From contig NZ_QCZJ01000002.1 in NCBI RefSeq assembly GCF_003075435.1, positions 124,001 to 188,000 of the forward strand: a stretch of DNA of 64,000 nucleotides, read 5' to 3'. The notes under the pieces were generated by a model that did no database searches, was not told where the DNA came from, and saw only the letters and a program-made list of their open reading frames with translations. A program made the position numbers and the translations under genes. The stretch is from Terrimonas sp. (GTDB lineage Bacteria > Bacteroidota > Bacteroidia > Chitinophagales > Chitinophagaceae). Of the stretch, positions 1 through 7,892 are shown one piece after another (position 1 is the first letter of the stretch; each line of letters starts with the position of its first letter).

Positions 1-425
1 ACCATGTTTTTATATACACCTACATCTATACCATTTTTCCCTCCTATACTTGCATCAACCATTGCCAGCACAGAGGTTGGCACAAATCCAAATGGAATGC
101 CACGCATATATATGGATGCAACATATCCCGTAATATCTGTAATTACACCACCGCCAATACCAATCAATGTTGTTTTCCGGTCTGCTTCCATATTGAGCAT
201 CTGCTCAATGATGGTATCAACTGTTGCCTGTATTTTATATTGCTCGCCTGCTCTGAGTACAATCGTATTCCAGTTTTTGAATTTTTCAGGATGTGCTTTA
301 AACAGGTTTTCATCTGTAATGATAATGGCCGATTTGATGTCAACTATCTTCTTTAGCTGCGCAAACGTTGCATCAAAATAATATGTAGTAGAAGCTTTAC
401 TGAAAGAATATGTTTCTGTGGTCAA
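1..425 (-). CDS. aroB: 3-dehydroquinate synthase, N-terminal part (runs off the left edge)
   Basis: Converts DAHP to 3-dehydroquinate, the second shikimate-pathway step, in the cytoplasm with NAD and a divalent metal. About 141 residues are visible. The NAD-binding signature GGGVITDITGY lies near residues 91-101 and is followed by PTSVLAMVDASIGGK near 116-130, both typical of AroB. There is no in-frame ATG before residue 76. The best start is TTG at 425, giving an N-terminus LTTETYSF that aligns in length with the family; an upstream stop limits the frame to about 12 more codons. A GGAGGT sequence lies roughly 40 nt upstream and probably does not set the start. It is the last visible gene of the aromatic operon, 64 nt after the transposase gene. 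Confidence 0.9.
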   Translation of the reverse strand, partial: MTTETYSFSKASTTYYFDATFAQLKKIVDIKSAIIITDENLFKAHPEKFKNWNTIVLRAGEQYKIQATVDTIIEQMLNMEADRKTTLIGIGGGVITDITGYVASIYMRGIPFGFVPTSVLAMVDASIGGKNGIDVGVYKNM

Positions 426-489
426 GTTGTACTGGTTTATCGTTTGTTGTTTATAGTTTTATTTTACCTCCTGGGTCTTACCATCTCTT

Positions 490-927
490 TCACACATTCA
501 CCTGCAGCACCATTTTCTCAAATGCTGCCAGCTCTTCATCGATTGTTTTTGTTTGATGATATTCTTCCTGGCGGTTAATATATTCTATTGACTTATCTAT
601 ATTGGAAGGGCTGACAGAATACGCGTAAAAGCTATCATCCCAGTCAAAAAAAGCGCTCAGGAATTTATTGTTATTAACCCAGTCTGCCGAATCTGTTTTC
701 AGCTGTTTTATAACCTCTGCTATAGATTGATGTGGTGTTAATTTAACAACAATATGTATGTGATCCTGAATGCCATTTACAGATAGCAGCTGTATTCCTT
801 TTGACAGTGCATGCTGTTTTAAAAACGGGAACAGCACTTTGCGAACAATAGCGCTTAGTAAAGCCTGCCTGTTAATGGTTGTCCAAATAGCATGTACATA
901 AATGTAGGAATACTTTCCCGCCTGCAT
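490..927 (-). CDS. IS200-like (Y1/HUH) transposase, orphan TnpA
   Basis: A 145-residue single-domain Y1 transposase, the normal length for IS200/IS605 TnpA and RAYT-like relatives. The HUH metal site is visible as HIHIVVKL near residues 56-63, and a candidate catalytic tyrosine lies in the C-terminal helix EYINRQEEYH. The reading frame is intact. No TnpB and no obvious flanking subterminal hairpins were seen, so it may be a domesticated or stranded copy rather than a whole element. It sits 25 nt after the DAHP synthase gene and 64 nt before aroB in the same orientation, so it is probably cotranscribed with the aromatic operon. Function in this place is unknown. Confidence 0.85.
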   Translation of the reverse strand: MQAGKYSYIYVHAIWTTINRQALLSAIVRKVLFPFLKQHALSKGIQLLSVNGIQDHIHIVVKLTPHQSIAEVIKQLKTDSADWVNNNKFLSAFFDWDDSFYAYSVSPSNIDKSIEYINRQEEYHQTKTIDEELAAFEKMVLQVNV

Positions 928-952
928 GTTCTCTTGCTTTTCCTGAGAAGGA

Positions 953-2041
953 TCAGGCGTTCATGATCTTGTTCTGGTGATTGATAGACTCCATATGCAC
1001 CGCGTCAAAATACTTGGTGATGAATTCTTTGCCCAAACCAATTTTTTCTCCTCTTACAAAAGCTCTTTCCAATATTTCATTCCAGCGTGATGTTTGAAGA
1101 ATAGTGATATTATTCTCCTTTTTATATTGCCCGATTTTTTCTGCGAGTTTCATACGCTGGCTAAGCAGTTGCATCATTTCATCATCAAGATGATTGATCT
1201 GCTGACGGAGTTTTTCAAGCGCGGCATGAAAAGCTTCTGAATTCACATCTTCTTTTCTCCATACTATTGCATCAAGCATTTCAGCTAATTTCTCAGGCGT
1301 AACCTGCTGCTTGGCGTCGCTCCATGCATTATCCGGATCAATATGGCTTTCAATCATCAAACCATCATAGTCAAGATCAATCGCTTTTTGCGCTACTTCA
1401 AGCAGTATATCCCTGCGTCCGCAAATATGGGAAGGATCATTGATCATGATCAGCTCAGGATTACGGCGTTTCATTTCAATAGCCAAATGCCACATAGGTG
1501 CATTGCGGTAATCGGTATTGCCATAAGAGCTGAATCCGCGATGTATCAAACCGATTTTTTTAATACCTGCTTTTGCCACACGCTCAACCGCACCGGTCCA
1601 AAGTTCAAGGTCAGGATTGATAGGATTTTTTATTAATACAGGAACATCGGCACCGCGTAATGCATCTGCCACTTCCTGAACACTGAATGGGTTTACTGTA
1701 GTGCGTGCGCCAATCCAAAGCATATCAACATCAAAATGCAGCGCATCTTCTGTTTGTTTTGCTGTAGCTACTTCTACGGTAGTTGGCAGCCCGGTTAATT
1801 TTTTTGCCTGTTGCAGCCAGGGTAATCCTTTTGTACCAATACCTTCAAAGCTTCCTGGTCTTGTACGTGGTTTCCATATACCGGCTCTCAGCATATCCAC
1901 CTTACCTGTGTTAGCCAAACGTTGAGCAGTTTCAATTACCTGTGCTTCTGTTTCAGCACTGCATGGCCCTGAAATGATCAATGGCTTTTTATTCAATTTC
2001 TCCAGTACAACTTCTTTGGCATTTTTTTCAACCGCTTGCAT
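953..2041 (-). CDS. aroF: Bifunctional DAHP synthase (type I-beta) / chorismate mutase
   Basis: A 362-residue fusion. Residues about 15-265 form a KDO8P/DAHP synthase barrel, with SGPCSAE at 24-30 and KPRTRPGSFEG at 57-67 binding phosphoenolpyruvate. Residues about 270-360 form an AroQ-type chorismate mutase (LRQQINHLDDEMMQLLSQR). The enzyme joins PEP and erythrose 4-phosphate at pathway entry and turns chorismate into prephenate at the Phe/Tyr branch. In known fusions of this order the mutase domain can also pass feedback inhibition to the synthase; that is inferred here. The dehydratase encoded upstream has no mutase domain of its own, which fits this split. The gene symbol follows common usage and is not certain. 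Confidence 0.93.
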   Translation of the reverse strand: MQAVEKNAKEVVLEKLNKKPLIISGPCSAETEAQVIETAQRLANTGKVDMLRAGIWKPRTRPGSFEGIGTKGLPWLQQAKKLTGLPTTVEVATAKQTEDALHFDVDMLWIGARTTVNPFSVQEVADALRGADVPVLIKNPINPDLELWTGAVERVAKAGIKKIGLIHRGFSSYGNTDYRNAPMWHLAIEMKRRNPELIMINDPSHICGRRDILLEVAQKAIDLDYDGLMIESHIDPDNAWSDAKQQVTPEKLAEMLDAIVWRKEDVNSEAFHAALEKLRQQINHLDDEMMQLLSQRMKLAEKIGQYKKENNITILQTSRWNEILERAFVRGEKIGLGKEFITKYFDAVHMESINHQNKIMNA

Positions 2042-2190
2042 ATAGTATTAATTTATTGTTGTTTTAAAATATACATCTTTTGGCTCTGAGCTTGCTGCTA
2101 AGGTTACAGGTTACAGGTAGTGCAACATTCACTATTCACACCGCTGCATTTTATTCCTGACTCCCTAAACCCTAAGCCTGACTCCTTTCC

Positions 2191-3864
2191 TCACCTCCTG
2201 CTATCAGCATCATTCATCCTGATGCTTCTTCCTTTATACTTTTTGCCGTCAATAGCACGGATCATTTGTCCTGCTGCTCTTTTATCTATCTCAATCCAGC
2301 TATTCATTTCCTTCATATCAACTCTGCCGAGCACTTCTTTTCTAAGGTCACTCATATCAAGAATGAACTGTAAGAAACTGGCTTTATAAAAACCATCCTT
2401 GGTGCCCAGGTTTACAAATAACCTTGCATAATCACCGCCCCTGCCATTGCCTGAATACTCCCTGCTTCTCCCGGAATCCTTCCTGTCGCGCCTGTCGTAT
2501 CCTGATCTTTCTTCTCTGCCTCTTACTTCTCTTGTCCTTTCTCTTACATTAAGATCTTCAGCGTTTTCATAATATTTTAAAAACCGTTTGAATTCCTGTG
2601 CTGCCAGCCTTTTTAAAATCTCTTCTTTGCTGACATCAGCAAATTTTTCCTCCAGCATTGGAATATAAGGCTCGTAGCTGCTGTCATCTATATCCAGTTG
2701 AAGCAGGTTATCCATAAAATGATAAAACTGTTTACGGCATACATCCTTGCCACCGGGTATTTCCAGTTTGTGAAAAGGAACCTGTACTATTCTTTCAATC
2801 TGGCGTATTTTACCAATTTCACGGCTATGTATGATCGACATACATATTCCGGTATTACCGGCTCTGCCCGTTCTCCCGCTGCGGTGTGTGTATACTTCTA
2901 CATCATCAGGTAATTCGTAATTGATTACATGCGTAATACCCTGCACGTCTATACCTCTTGCTGCCACATCTGTAGCTATCAGTAATTGTAATGTCTTCTC
3001 TCTGAATTCACCCATCACCTTGTCTCTTTGCTGTTGGGTAAGATCGCCATGCAATGCATCAATATCATATCCTTCTCTCGTTAATTTTTCCGCAATATTT
3101 TGTGCATCTGCCTTTGTGCGGGTGAAAATGATGCCGTAAATACCAGGATTGAAATCTATTAATCTTTTCAGCGTTTCATAACGGTGCTGTGCACTCGTAA
3201 TATAATACTGGTGATCAATATTTTTATTGGCTGTATTTACTTTACCAACCGTAACCTCAACAGGCTGTTGCATGTATTTTTTGCTTACCCTACGTATTTC
3301 CGGTGGCATAGTAGCACTGAATAACCAGGTGCTTTGCCGGTTGGGTGTGTTTTGCAGGATAAATTCAATATCATCCTGGAAACCCATGTTCAGCATCTCA
3401 TCTGCTTCATCCAGCACCACGTATTTTATCTGCTCAAGATTGATGGCTTTTCTTTCAATAAGATCTATTAATCTGCCGGGTGTTGCAACTACAATCTGTA
3501 CGCCTCTTTTTAAATCTCTTATTTGTGCCCCGATGGAAGCGCCGCCATACACTGCCACCACATGCATGCCGGGCATGAATTTCTTGAATAATTCTATTTC
3601 ATTCACGATCTGCAGGCAAAGCTCCCTTGTGGGGCAAACGATCAATGCCTGGGGAAATCTTTCTTTTTCGTTAACCAATTGCAGCAGTGGTAACCCGAAG
3701 GCTGCTGTTTTGCCTGTACCTGTTTGTGCTAATCCTACCAGGTCTTTAGTGCCGCTTAATAATACCGGTATTGCCTTTTCCTGTATAGGAGTGGGGTTTG
3801 TAAAACCCAGGGCATCTGTAGCCTGAACCAACTTCTCATCCAAACCTAACCCTTCAAATGTCAT
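2191..3864 (-). CDS. DEAD-box RNA helicase with DbpA-like RNA-binding domain
   Basis: ATP-dependent RNA helicase of about 557 residues. All core motifs are visible: Q motif TPIQ, Walker A AQTGTGKT, DEAD in VLDEADEM, SAT in LFSATMP, and HRSGRTGRAG. An Arg/Gly/Asp-rich linker follows, then a C-terminal RNA-binding domain of DbpA type beginning near RLFVNLGTKDG. Such proteins act in ribosome assembly or cold-dependent RNA remodelling. The frame opens at 3888, but a -7 promoter box overlaps 3886-3893, so the start is more likely ATG at 3867 or 3864 (MTFEGLGL). It lies inside the aromatic operon without an obvious link to it and seems to carry its own promoter. Confidence 0.92.
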   Translation of the reverse strand: MTFEGLGLDEKLVQATDALGFTNPTPIQEKAIPVLLSGTKDLVGLAQTGTGKTAAFGLPLLQLVNEKERFPQALIVCPTRELCLQIVNEIELFKKFMPGMHVVAVYGGASIGAQIRDLKRGVQIVVATPGRLIDLIERKAINLEQIKYVVLDEADEMLNMGFQDDIEFILQNTPNRQSTWLFSATMPPEIRRVSKKYMQQPVEVTVGKVNTANKNIDHQYYITSAQHRYETLKRLIDFNPGIYGIIFTRTKADAQNIAEKLTREGYDIDALHGDLTQQQRDKVMGEFREKTLQLLIATDVAARGIDVQGITHVINYELPDDVEVYTHRSGRTGRAGNTGICMSIIHSREIGKIRQIERIVQVPFHKLEIPGGKDVCRKQFYHFMDNLLQLDIDDSSYEPYIPMLEEKFADVSKEEILKRLAAQEFKRFLKYYENAEDLNVRERTREVRGREERSGYDRRDRKDSGRSREYSGNGRGGDYARLFVNLGTKDGFYKASFLQFILDMSDLRKEVLGRVDMKEMNSWIEIDKRAAGQMIRAIDGKKYKGRSIRMNDADSRR

Positions 3865-3885
3865 CATATAATAAAAAAATTTTCG

Positions 3886-3893
3886 CAAAGATA
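3886..3893 (-). promoter_or_regulatory. Candidate -7 promoter box for the helicase gene
   Basis: On the minus strand TATCTTTG matches the Bacteroidota TAnnTTTG box. It would start transcription about 15 nt before the ATG at 3867/3864. No clear -33 TTTG was found at the usual distance. Confidence 0.5.
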
Positions 3894-3951
3894 ACCCTCA
3901 TTTGGCTGATAACCCTTATTATTTAGCTTTTTATAGAGGGTAATTGGCACC

Positions 3952-4800
3952 TTATTTAATAATTCTGTTGATTTTGTTGGCGCTTTCCATCAACTCCTGC
4001 AGGTATTCATAGTTCTCTTTTTCCAGGCAGCTTTTAAATTTTCTTAACTGGGTGATATGTTCATTCAACACATCCAGCACATGTTCCTTGTTTTGTTTAA
4101 AAATAGGCAGCCACATAGCCGGGCTGCTTTTTGCCAAACGAACAGTGCTTTCAAAACCTCCGCTTGCCAATTCAAAGATCGCGTTATCTTCTTTTTCCTT
4201 TTCCAACACCGTGTTAGCCAATGCAAAAGAAGTAATATGTGAAATATGGCTTACATAAGCGGCATGCATATCATGGCTCACGGGGTCCATATAAGTAACA
4301 CGCATTCCCAGCTCTTTGTATATTTTTTCTACCGTTTCAACGGCATCTTTATCGCTTTTTTCCTTTTCACATATCACACAGGTGCGCCCGGAAAACGCTT
4401 CGCGAACTGCTGCTTCCGGCCCGCTGTATTCCGTACCCCACATGGGATGGGATGCCACAAATCTGCTCCGCATAGGATGGTGAGCCAGGGCTTCGCACAA
4501 CGCCTGCTTTGTTGATCCCGCGTCTACAACAATTTGCTTATCCGTTACCAGGTTCATTATCCGCTGCATCATCGGAATAGTGGCATCAACCGGGATGGCT
4601 ACATATACCAGGTCACTTTTTTTAACCGCTTCTTCCAGGGGGAGGGCTTCATCTATAATACCTAATTCCAGTGCCTTTTTAATACTGCTTTCCGTGCGGC
4701 TAACACCAATAACATGTTGGGTAAGTCCTTTATCTTTTAAAATAAGGCTAAAAGAACCGCTTATTAAACCAACGCCTACAATTGTGACAGAGTGAAACAT
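3952..4800 (-). CDS. tyrA: Prephenate dehydrogenase (NAD(P)-dependent)
   Basis: Oxidatively decarboxylates prephenate to 4-hydroxyphenylpyruvate for tyrosine synthesis. The 282-residue protein has an N-terminal Rossmann fold with GVGLISGSF at residues 9-17, then the catalytic histidine region SHPMWGTEYSGPEAA and HDMHAAYVSHISHI of the helical dehydrogenase domain. There is no ACT domain and no chorismate mutase part, so it is the short monofunctional form. It begins 3 nt after the stop of the upstream aminotransferase gene, so the two are almost certainly translationally linked. It is the third structural gene behind the Phe/Tyr leader. Confidence 0.93.
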   Translation of the reverse strand: MFHSVTIVGVGLISGSFSLILKDKGLTQHVIGVSRTESSIKKALELGIIDEALPLEEAVKKSDLVYVAIPVDATIPMMQRIMNLVTDKQIVVDAGSTKQALCEALAHHPMRSRFVASHPMWGTEYSGPEAAVREAFSGRTCVICEKEKSDKDAVETVEKIYKELGMRVTYMDPVSHDMHAAYVSHISHITSFALANTVLEKEKEDNAIFELASGGFESTVRLAKSSPAMWLPIFKQNKEHVLDVLNEHITQLRKFKSCLEKENYEYLQELMESANKINRIIK

Positions 4801-4803
4801 TGT

Positions 4804-5985
4804 TTATTGTTTTCCTTTTCGTGATGCTTTAATTCGTTCAATACTTTCTGTTATTTTTTCTTCGCTGCCGCAGAGACTCACACGGATATAATTATTGCCG
4901 GCACTTCCGAAAATACCACCCGGCGTAATGAATACATTGGCGTTATACAATACTTCATCGCTCAGGGTAAACCCATCTTTATAACCTTCGGGTATAGCTG
5001 CCCAAACAAACATGCCGGCCTGCGTTTTTGAAAAACTGCAATTGAGTAACGTGAGCAGTTCAAACACTTTTTCCCTTCTCTTTTTATATACGGCATTTAC
5101 ATCATCATACCAGTTTTTACCCAAACCCAGGGCTTTTGCAGCAGCAAGCTGAACCGGTAAAAACATGCCGCTGTCCATGTTACTCTTGAATTTTATAATT
5201 TCATCAATCCTTTCTTTGGCGCCGCATATCATACCTACCCGCCAGCCTGCCATATTTTGAGATTTACTTAAAGAATTTAATTCTACAGCTACATCTTTAG
5301 CCCCTTCAATGCTTAGTATGCTTAACGGATTTTCATTAAGAATGAAGCTATATGGATTATCGTGCACGAGTAATACCCCGGTTTCTTTCGCGAAGCTGAT
5401 CAATTCCTCAAAAAATGCTTTTGTAGGTAATTGCCCTGTTGGCATATGGGGATAGTTCACAAAAAACAAGGGACTTCTTCCGTCAGCAGAATTTTTAATT
5501 TGCGCTTTCAATAATTTAAAATCAGGCTTCCAGTCATTCTTTTCTTCCAAAGCATATTCAATAATATTACCTCCGGCCAATTTAGCGGCACTTCTGTAAG
5601 TGGGGTAGCCGGGATTGGGCACATATACATTATCTCCCTCGTTAATATAGGTCATGCAGATATGCATTATACCTTCTTTACTTCCGATCAGCGGCAATAT
5701 TTCTGTTTCAGCATTAAGTGTAACATGGTACCATTTCTCATACCAATCTGCAATAGCTTTTCTTAATATTGGTGAACCTTTATAATTCTGGTATGCGTGA
5801 ACATTCGGTTTGGCGCTTTCTTCCTGCAATACCTTAATTACATCAGGGTGTGGAGGCTGGTCCGGGCTTCCTATACCGAGATTGATAATTTGTTTTCCCT
5901 GTTTATTTAATTCATCAATCTCCCTGAGCTTTTGAGAAAAATAGTATTCTCCAATACCTTCTAATCGTTTTGCTGTTACAATCAT
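4804..5985 (-). CDS. Class I/II aminotransferase, probable aromatic aminotransferase
   Basis: PLP-dependent fold-type I aminotransferase of 393 residues. The PLP lysine is in SLSKSQNMAGWRVG, and the N-terminal INLGIGSPDQPPHP and the phosphate-binding region GSKEGIMH are typical of the family that also holds LL-diaminopimelate and aspartate/aromatic aminotransferases. Its place between prephenate dehydratase and prephenate dehydrogenase suggests that it aminates phenylpyruvate and 4-hydroxyphenylpyruvate, the last step to Phe and Tyr. That substrate assignment rests on context. It begins 38 nt after the dehydratase stop. Confidence 0.88.
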   Translation of the reverse strand: MIVTAKRLEGIGEYYFSQKLREIDELNKQGKQIINLGIGSPDQPPHPDVIKVLQEESAKPNVHAYQNYKGSPILRKAIADWYEKWYHVTLNAETEILPLIGSKEGIMHICMTYINEGDNVYVPNPGYPTYRSAAKLAGGNIIEYALEEKNDWKPDFKLLKAQIKNSADGRSPLFFVNYPHMPTGQLPTKAFFEELISFAKETGVLLVHDNPYSFILNENPLSILSIEGAKDVAVELNSLSKSQNMAGWRVGMICGAKERIDEIIKFKSNMDSGMFLPVQLAAAKALGLGKNWYDDVNAVYKKRREKVFELLTLLNCSFSKTQAGMFVWAAIPEGYKDGFTLSDEVLYNANVFITPGGIFGSAGNNYIRVSLCGSEEKITESIERIKASRKGKQ

Positions 5986-6023
5986 TTTGCCTGGTAATAT
6001 TTTATTTATAAATGCCGTTGCTG

Positions 6024-6941
6024 TTATGAGAAATGTTCGCCTTTTTTATACACACCGTAAATCTTCAAATCTTCTGTTGTTTTTTTTATGTCGCGGATAA
6101 CGCTGTAAAACTGATCGAGTGAATCAAACTCCATATCAGCATGAAATGAATACCTGAAATCTGAACCTGGAATAGGGAAGCTCTGCAGTTTGCTCAGGTT
6201 AATACCGCCTTCCGCAATTTGGGTAAGCACTTTCGCTAAACTTCCTCTTGAATGGTCGGTATGAAAATTTACAGAAGCCTTGTTGGCGTTTTCAATTACT
6301 TCCGCAAGATCTTCGTGCTGAAGCACAAGAAAGCGGGTATAATTGTTAGACTGTGTGTGAATATCAGGACCTATGATATCGAGTTCAAATAATTGCGCGG
6401 CAAGCTCGCTGGCAATAGCAGCTATATGTTTGCTTTTATGCTGATGAAGGTGTTTTGCACTAAGCGCAGTATCTTCTGTTTCAACCAGCTTCCAGTTCTG
6501 TTTATCCAAAAATTCAAGGCATTGCTGAAGCGCCATAGGATGGGAGTGTACCTCTTTTATATCTTCAAGCGTTACACCCGGATTTACCATTAAGTTTTGG
6601 CGGATATGCAGGTAAACTTCACCGGTTATTTTAAGTTTGCTTTTTTTGAGGAGATTATAATTGGGGAGAATGCTGCCGGCAATGGAATTTTCTATTGCCA
6701 TCATACCGCCATCGCTTTGTTTTTTACCGGAAGCTGTTTTAATAACTTCTTTAAAAGTATTACAGCAAATTACTTCTACATTGTTACCGAAAAAATGCCT
6801 TGCCGCTACCTGGTGAAAACTTCCTTCAAAGCCCTGTATAGCTATTAATGACGGTTTGGGACTGGATTTGTGTTGCGAGCCATTGGTTGTTGCCGCAACA
6901 CTGTTAGTCTCTGTTAGTTTAGCCGATTTAATATTGCTCAT
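6024..6941 (-). CDS. pheA: Prephenate dehydratase with ACT domain
   Basis: Converts prephenate to phenylpyruvate. The 305-residue protein opens with a 30-residue polar tail, then the PDT domain beginning IAIQGFEGSFHQVAA, with IENSIAGSI and the catalytic YTRFLVL motif. An ACT domain covers about residues 220-300. Its Phe-binding signature, ESRP in proteobacterial enzymes, reads QSFP here (KLQSFPIPGSDFRYSFHADMEF region); Bacteroides homologues, from memory, also have QSLP, so this may be a phylum form. It is the first structural gene after the attenuator, which ends about 40 nt upstream. Confidence 0.93.
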   Translation of the reverse strand: MSNIKSAKLTETNSVAATTNGSQHKSSPKPSLIAIQGFEGSFHQVAARHFFGNNVEVICCNTFKEVIKTASGKKQSDGGMMAIENSIAGSILPNYNLLKKSKLKITGEVYLHIRQNLMVNPGVTLEDIKEVHSHPMALQQCLEFLDKQNWKLVETEDTALSAKHLHQHKSKHIAAIASELAAQLFELDIIGPDIHTQSNNYTRFLVLQHEDLAEVIENANKASVNFHTDHSRGSLAKVLTQIAEGGINLSKLQSFPIPGSDFRYSFHADMEFDSLDQFYSVIRDIKKTTEDLKIYGVYKKGEHFS

Positions 6942-6977
6942 AAATTATTTAAATGCGAAACATATAGCAGATGTCAT

Positions 6978-7004
6978 AAAAAAATCCCGGCTTTTGCCGG
7001 GATT
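6978..7004 (-). terminator. Intrinsic terminator acting as attenuator before pheA
   Basis: On the minus strand a 9-bp stem AATCCCGGC/GCCGGGATT with an AAAA loop (6983-7004) runs straight into a seven-U tract (6984-6978). It stands between the aromatic leader ORF and pheA, pointing into the operon. Its 5' arm AATCCCGG is also fully complementary to CCGGGATT inside the leader ORF (7046-7053), so two exclusive structures are possible. Confidence 0.88.
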
Positions 7005-7026
7005 CTTATGTCGAACTAGTTTGTTT

Positions 7027-7110
7027 CTATTTTTTCAACAAAAGCAATCCCGGTCTACCGGTAAAGTAGAAGTAAAAATAAAAAAAACGGTATGCTCTTG
7101 AGATTTTCAT
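7027..7110 (-). CDS. Phe/Tyr-rich leader peptide of the aromatic operon
   Basis: A 27-residue ORF, ATG at 7110 and TAG at 7027-7029, reading MKISRAYRFFYFYFYF then TGRPGLLLLKK. Nine of 27 residues are aromatic: Phe at 9, 10, 12, 14, 16 and Tyr at 7, 11, 13, 15. Codons 20-22 contain CCGGGATT, which can pair with the 5' arm of the terminator 42 nt further on. This is the classic layout of ribosome-mediated attenuation: stalling on Phe or Tyr codons would leave that segment free to form the antiterminator, while fast translation to the stop would let the terminator form. No similarity search supports it; the composition and position are the evidence. It serves both amino acids made by the genes behind it. 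Confidence 0.88.
   Translation of the reverse strand: MKISRAYRFFYFYFYFTGRPGLLLLKK
7046..7053 (-). promoter_or_regulatory. Antiterminator half-site in the leader
   Basis: Minus-strand CCGGGATT pairs perfectly over 8 bp with AATCCCGG of the terminator (6997-7004). It spans codons 20-22 of the leader peptide, just after the aromatic run. Confidence 0.75.
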
Positions 7111-7117
7111 TGCGCAG

Positions 7118-7125
7118 CAAATGTA
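7118..7125 (-). promoter_or_regulatory. Candidate -7 promoter box of the aromatic operon
   Basis: Minus-strand TACATTTG fits TAnnTTTG and lies 7 nt before the leader ATG. Transcription would begin within a few bases of that ATG, making the leader peptide nearly leaderless. A -33 box is weak (TTTTC at about the right distance). Confidence 0.55.
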
Positions 7126-7361
7126 GCACTAAAAATAAATAGAAAAATTTTTTGACTGATATTTTTTCAAAAAAAATCAGAAGAAAAGCTGTTTTTAAGC
7201 TTGTTGGTTCATTTCTTCTGAAAAAAACTCCTGTATTTGCTATAGCAGGAATGGAGCATAAGAACAGAAAGGCTAGAGCAAAACATTCTTTCTATTGTGA
7301 GGCGTTGGATTTTAATTTAGATTAGAGCCTCCGGTGGCCCTGCTCTGAAAAAGCGCAGCCA

Positions 7362-7838
7362 TCAAATGAGCTGCACTTTCGACTTGGTAAGACCCAAAAA
7401 CACTATGATAGCCAGGATAATCAAAAAAGATAACCGCACAAGACTTAATATCTCCCATTGCTTTGCCCGCTTTGTTAAGGAGTCATTCATGTGTTCTGAA
7501 TAGGGCGTGCCGGTAATAGCGATCAGCTCAGGTACAAAAAAAGCAAATGTGATGATTAAAACGAGCACATAACCTGCAGATGTTATCAACAGGTAGGACC
7601 TGCTGCCTGTTTTCCAGAACAGGATGATAGAAGCAAACAATAATAACAACGTGACAGGGTGAATGGCTATCCAGAAAGGTGTGGGATTAAGTCCATACTT
7701 ACCCTGGAACATGCTTAGCGAAACAGGCGGCGCGGCGCTCCACCGGGGCACTACGGCTATATGTTCATAAATAGCTGCGCCTGTAACCACGGCAAAGGAA
7801 AGGCAGGCAAATGCGTAAATGATATTTTTAATGTCCAT
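7362..7838 (-). CDS. Four-helix membrane protein, DUF1772-like
   Basis: A small integral membrane protein of about 158 residues from the ATG at 7838 (MDIKNIIYAF); the frame is open to 7892 but that adds a polar, lysine- and asparagine-rich tail in front of the first helix. Four hydrophobic segments are visible, starting near IIYAFACLSF, PFWIAIHPVT, SYLLITSAGY and LSLVRLSFLI. Polar residues between them (YEHIAVVPRW, FVPELIAITG, RAKQWEILS) resemble the DUF1772/anthrone-oxygenase-like group. The assignment rests on pattern memory. It is a single gene, divergent from the OmpA-like gene at 8358. Confidence 0.65.
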   Translation of the reverse strand: MDIKNIIYAFACLSFAVVTGAAIYEHIAVVPRWSAAPPVSLSMFQGKYGLNPTPFWIAIHPVTLLLLFASIILFWKTGSRSYLLITSAGYVLVLIITFAFFVPELIAITGTPYSEHMNDSLTKRAKQWEILSLVRLSFLIILAIIVFLGLTKSKVQLI

Positions 7839-7892
7839 AAAAAATGATTGATCGTTATAAGAATAATTGTTTTTGTGAAATTTTATTTTCAA

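Noticed and set aside
4-381. Forward reading frame of 125 codons at the left edge
   Set aside because: The reverse strand carries a clear 3-dehydroquinate synthase with its NAD motif; the forward frame is its shadow.
7140-7200. Hairpin CTGAT ... ATCAG upstream of the leader promoter as part of the attenuator
   Set aside because: It lies upstream of the likely transcription start, so it would not be in the leader RNA; it is mostly A/T runs.
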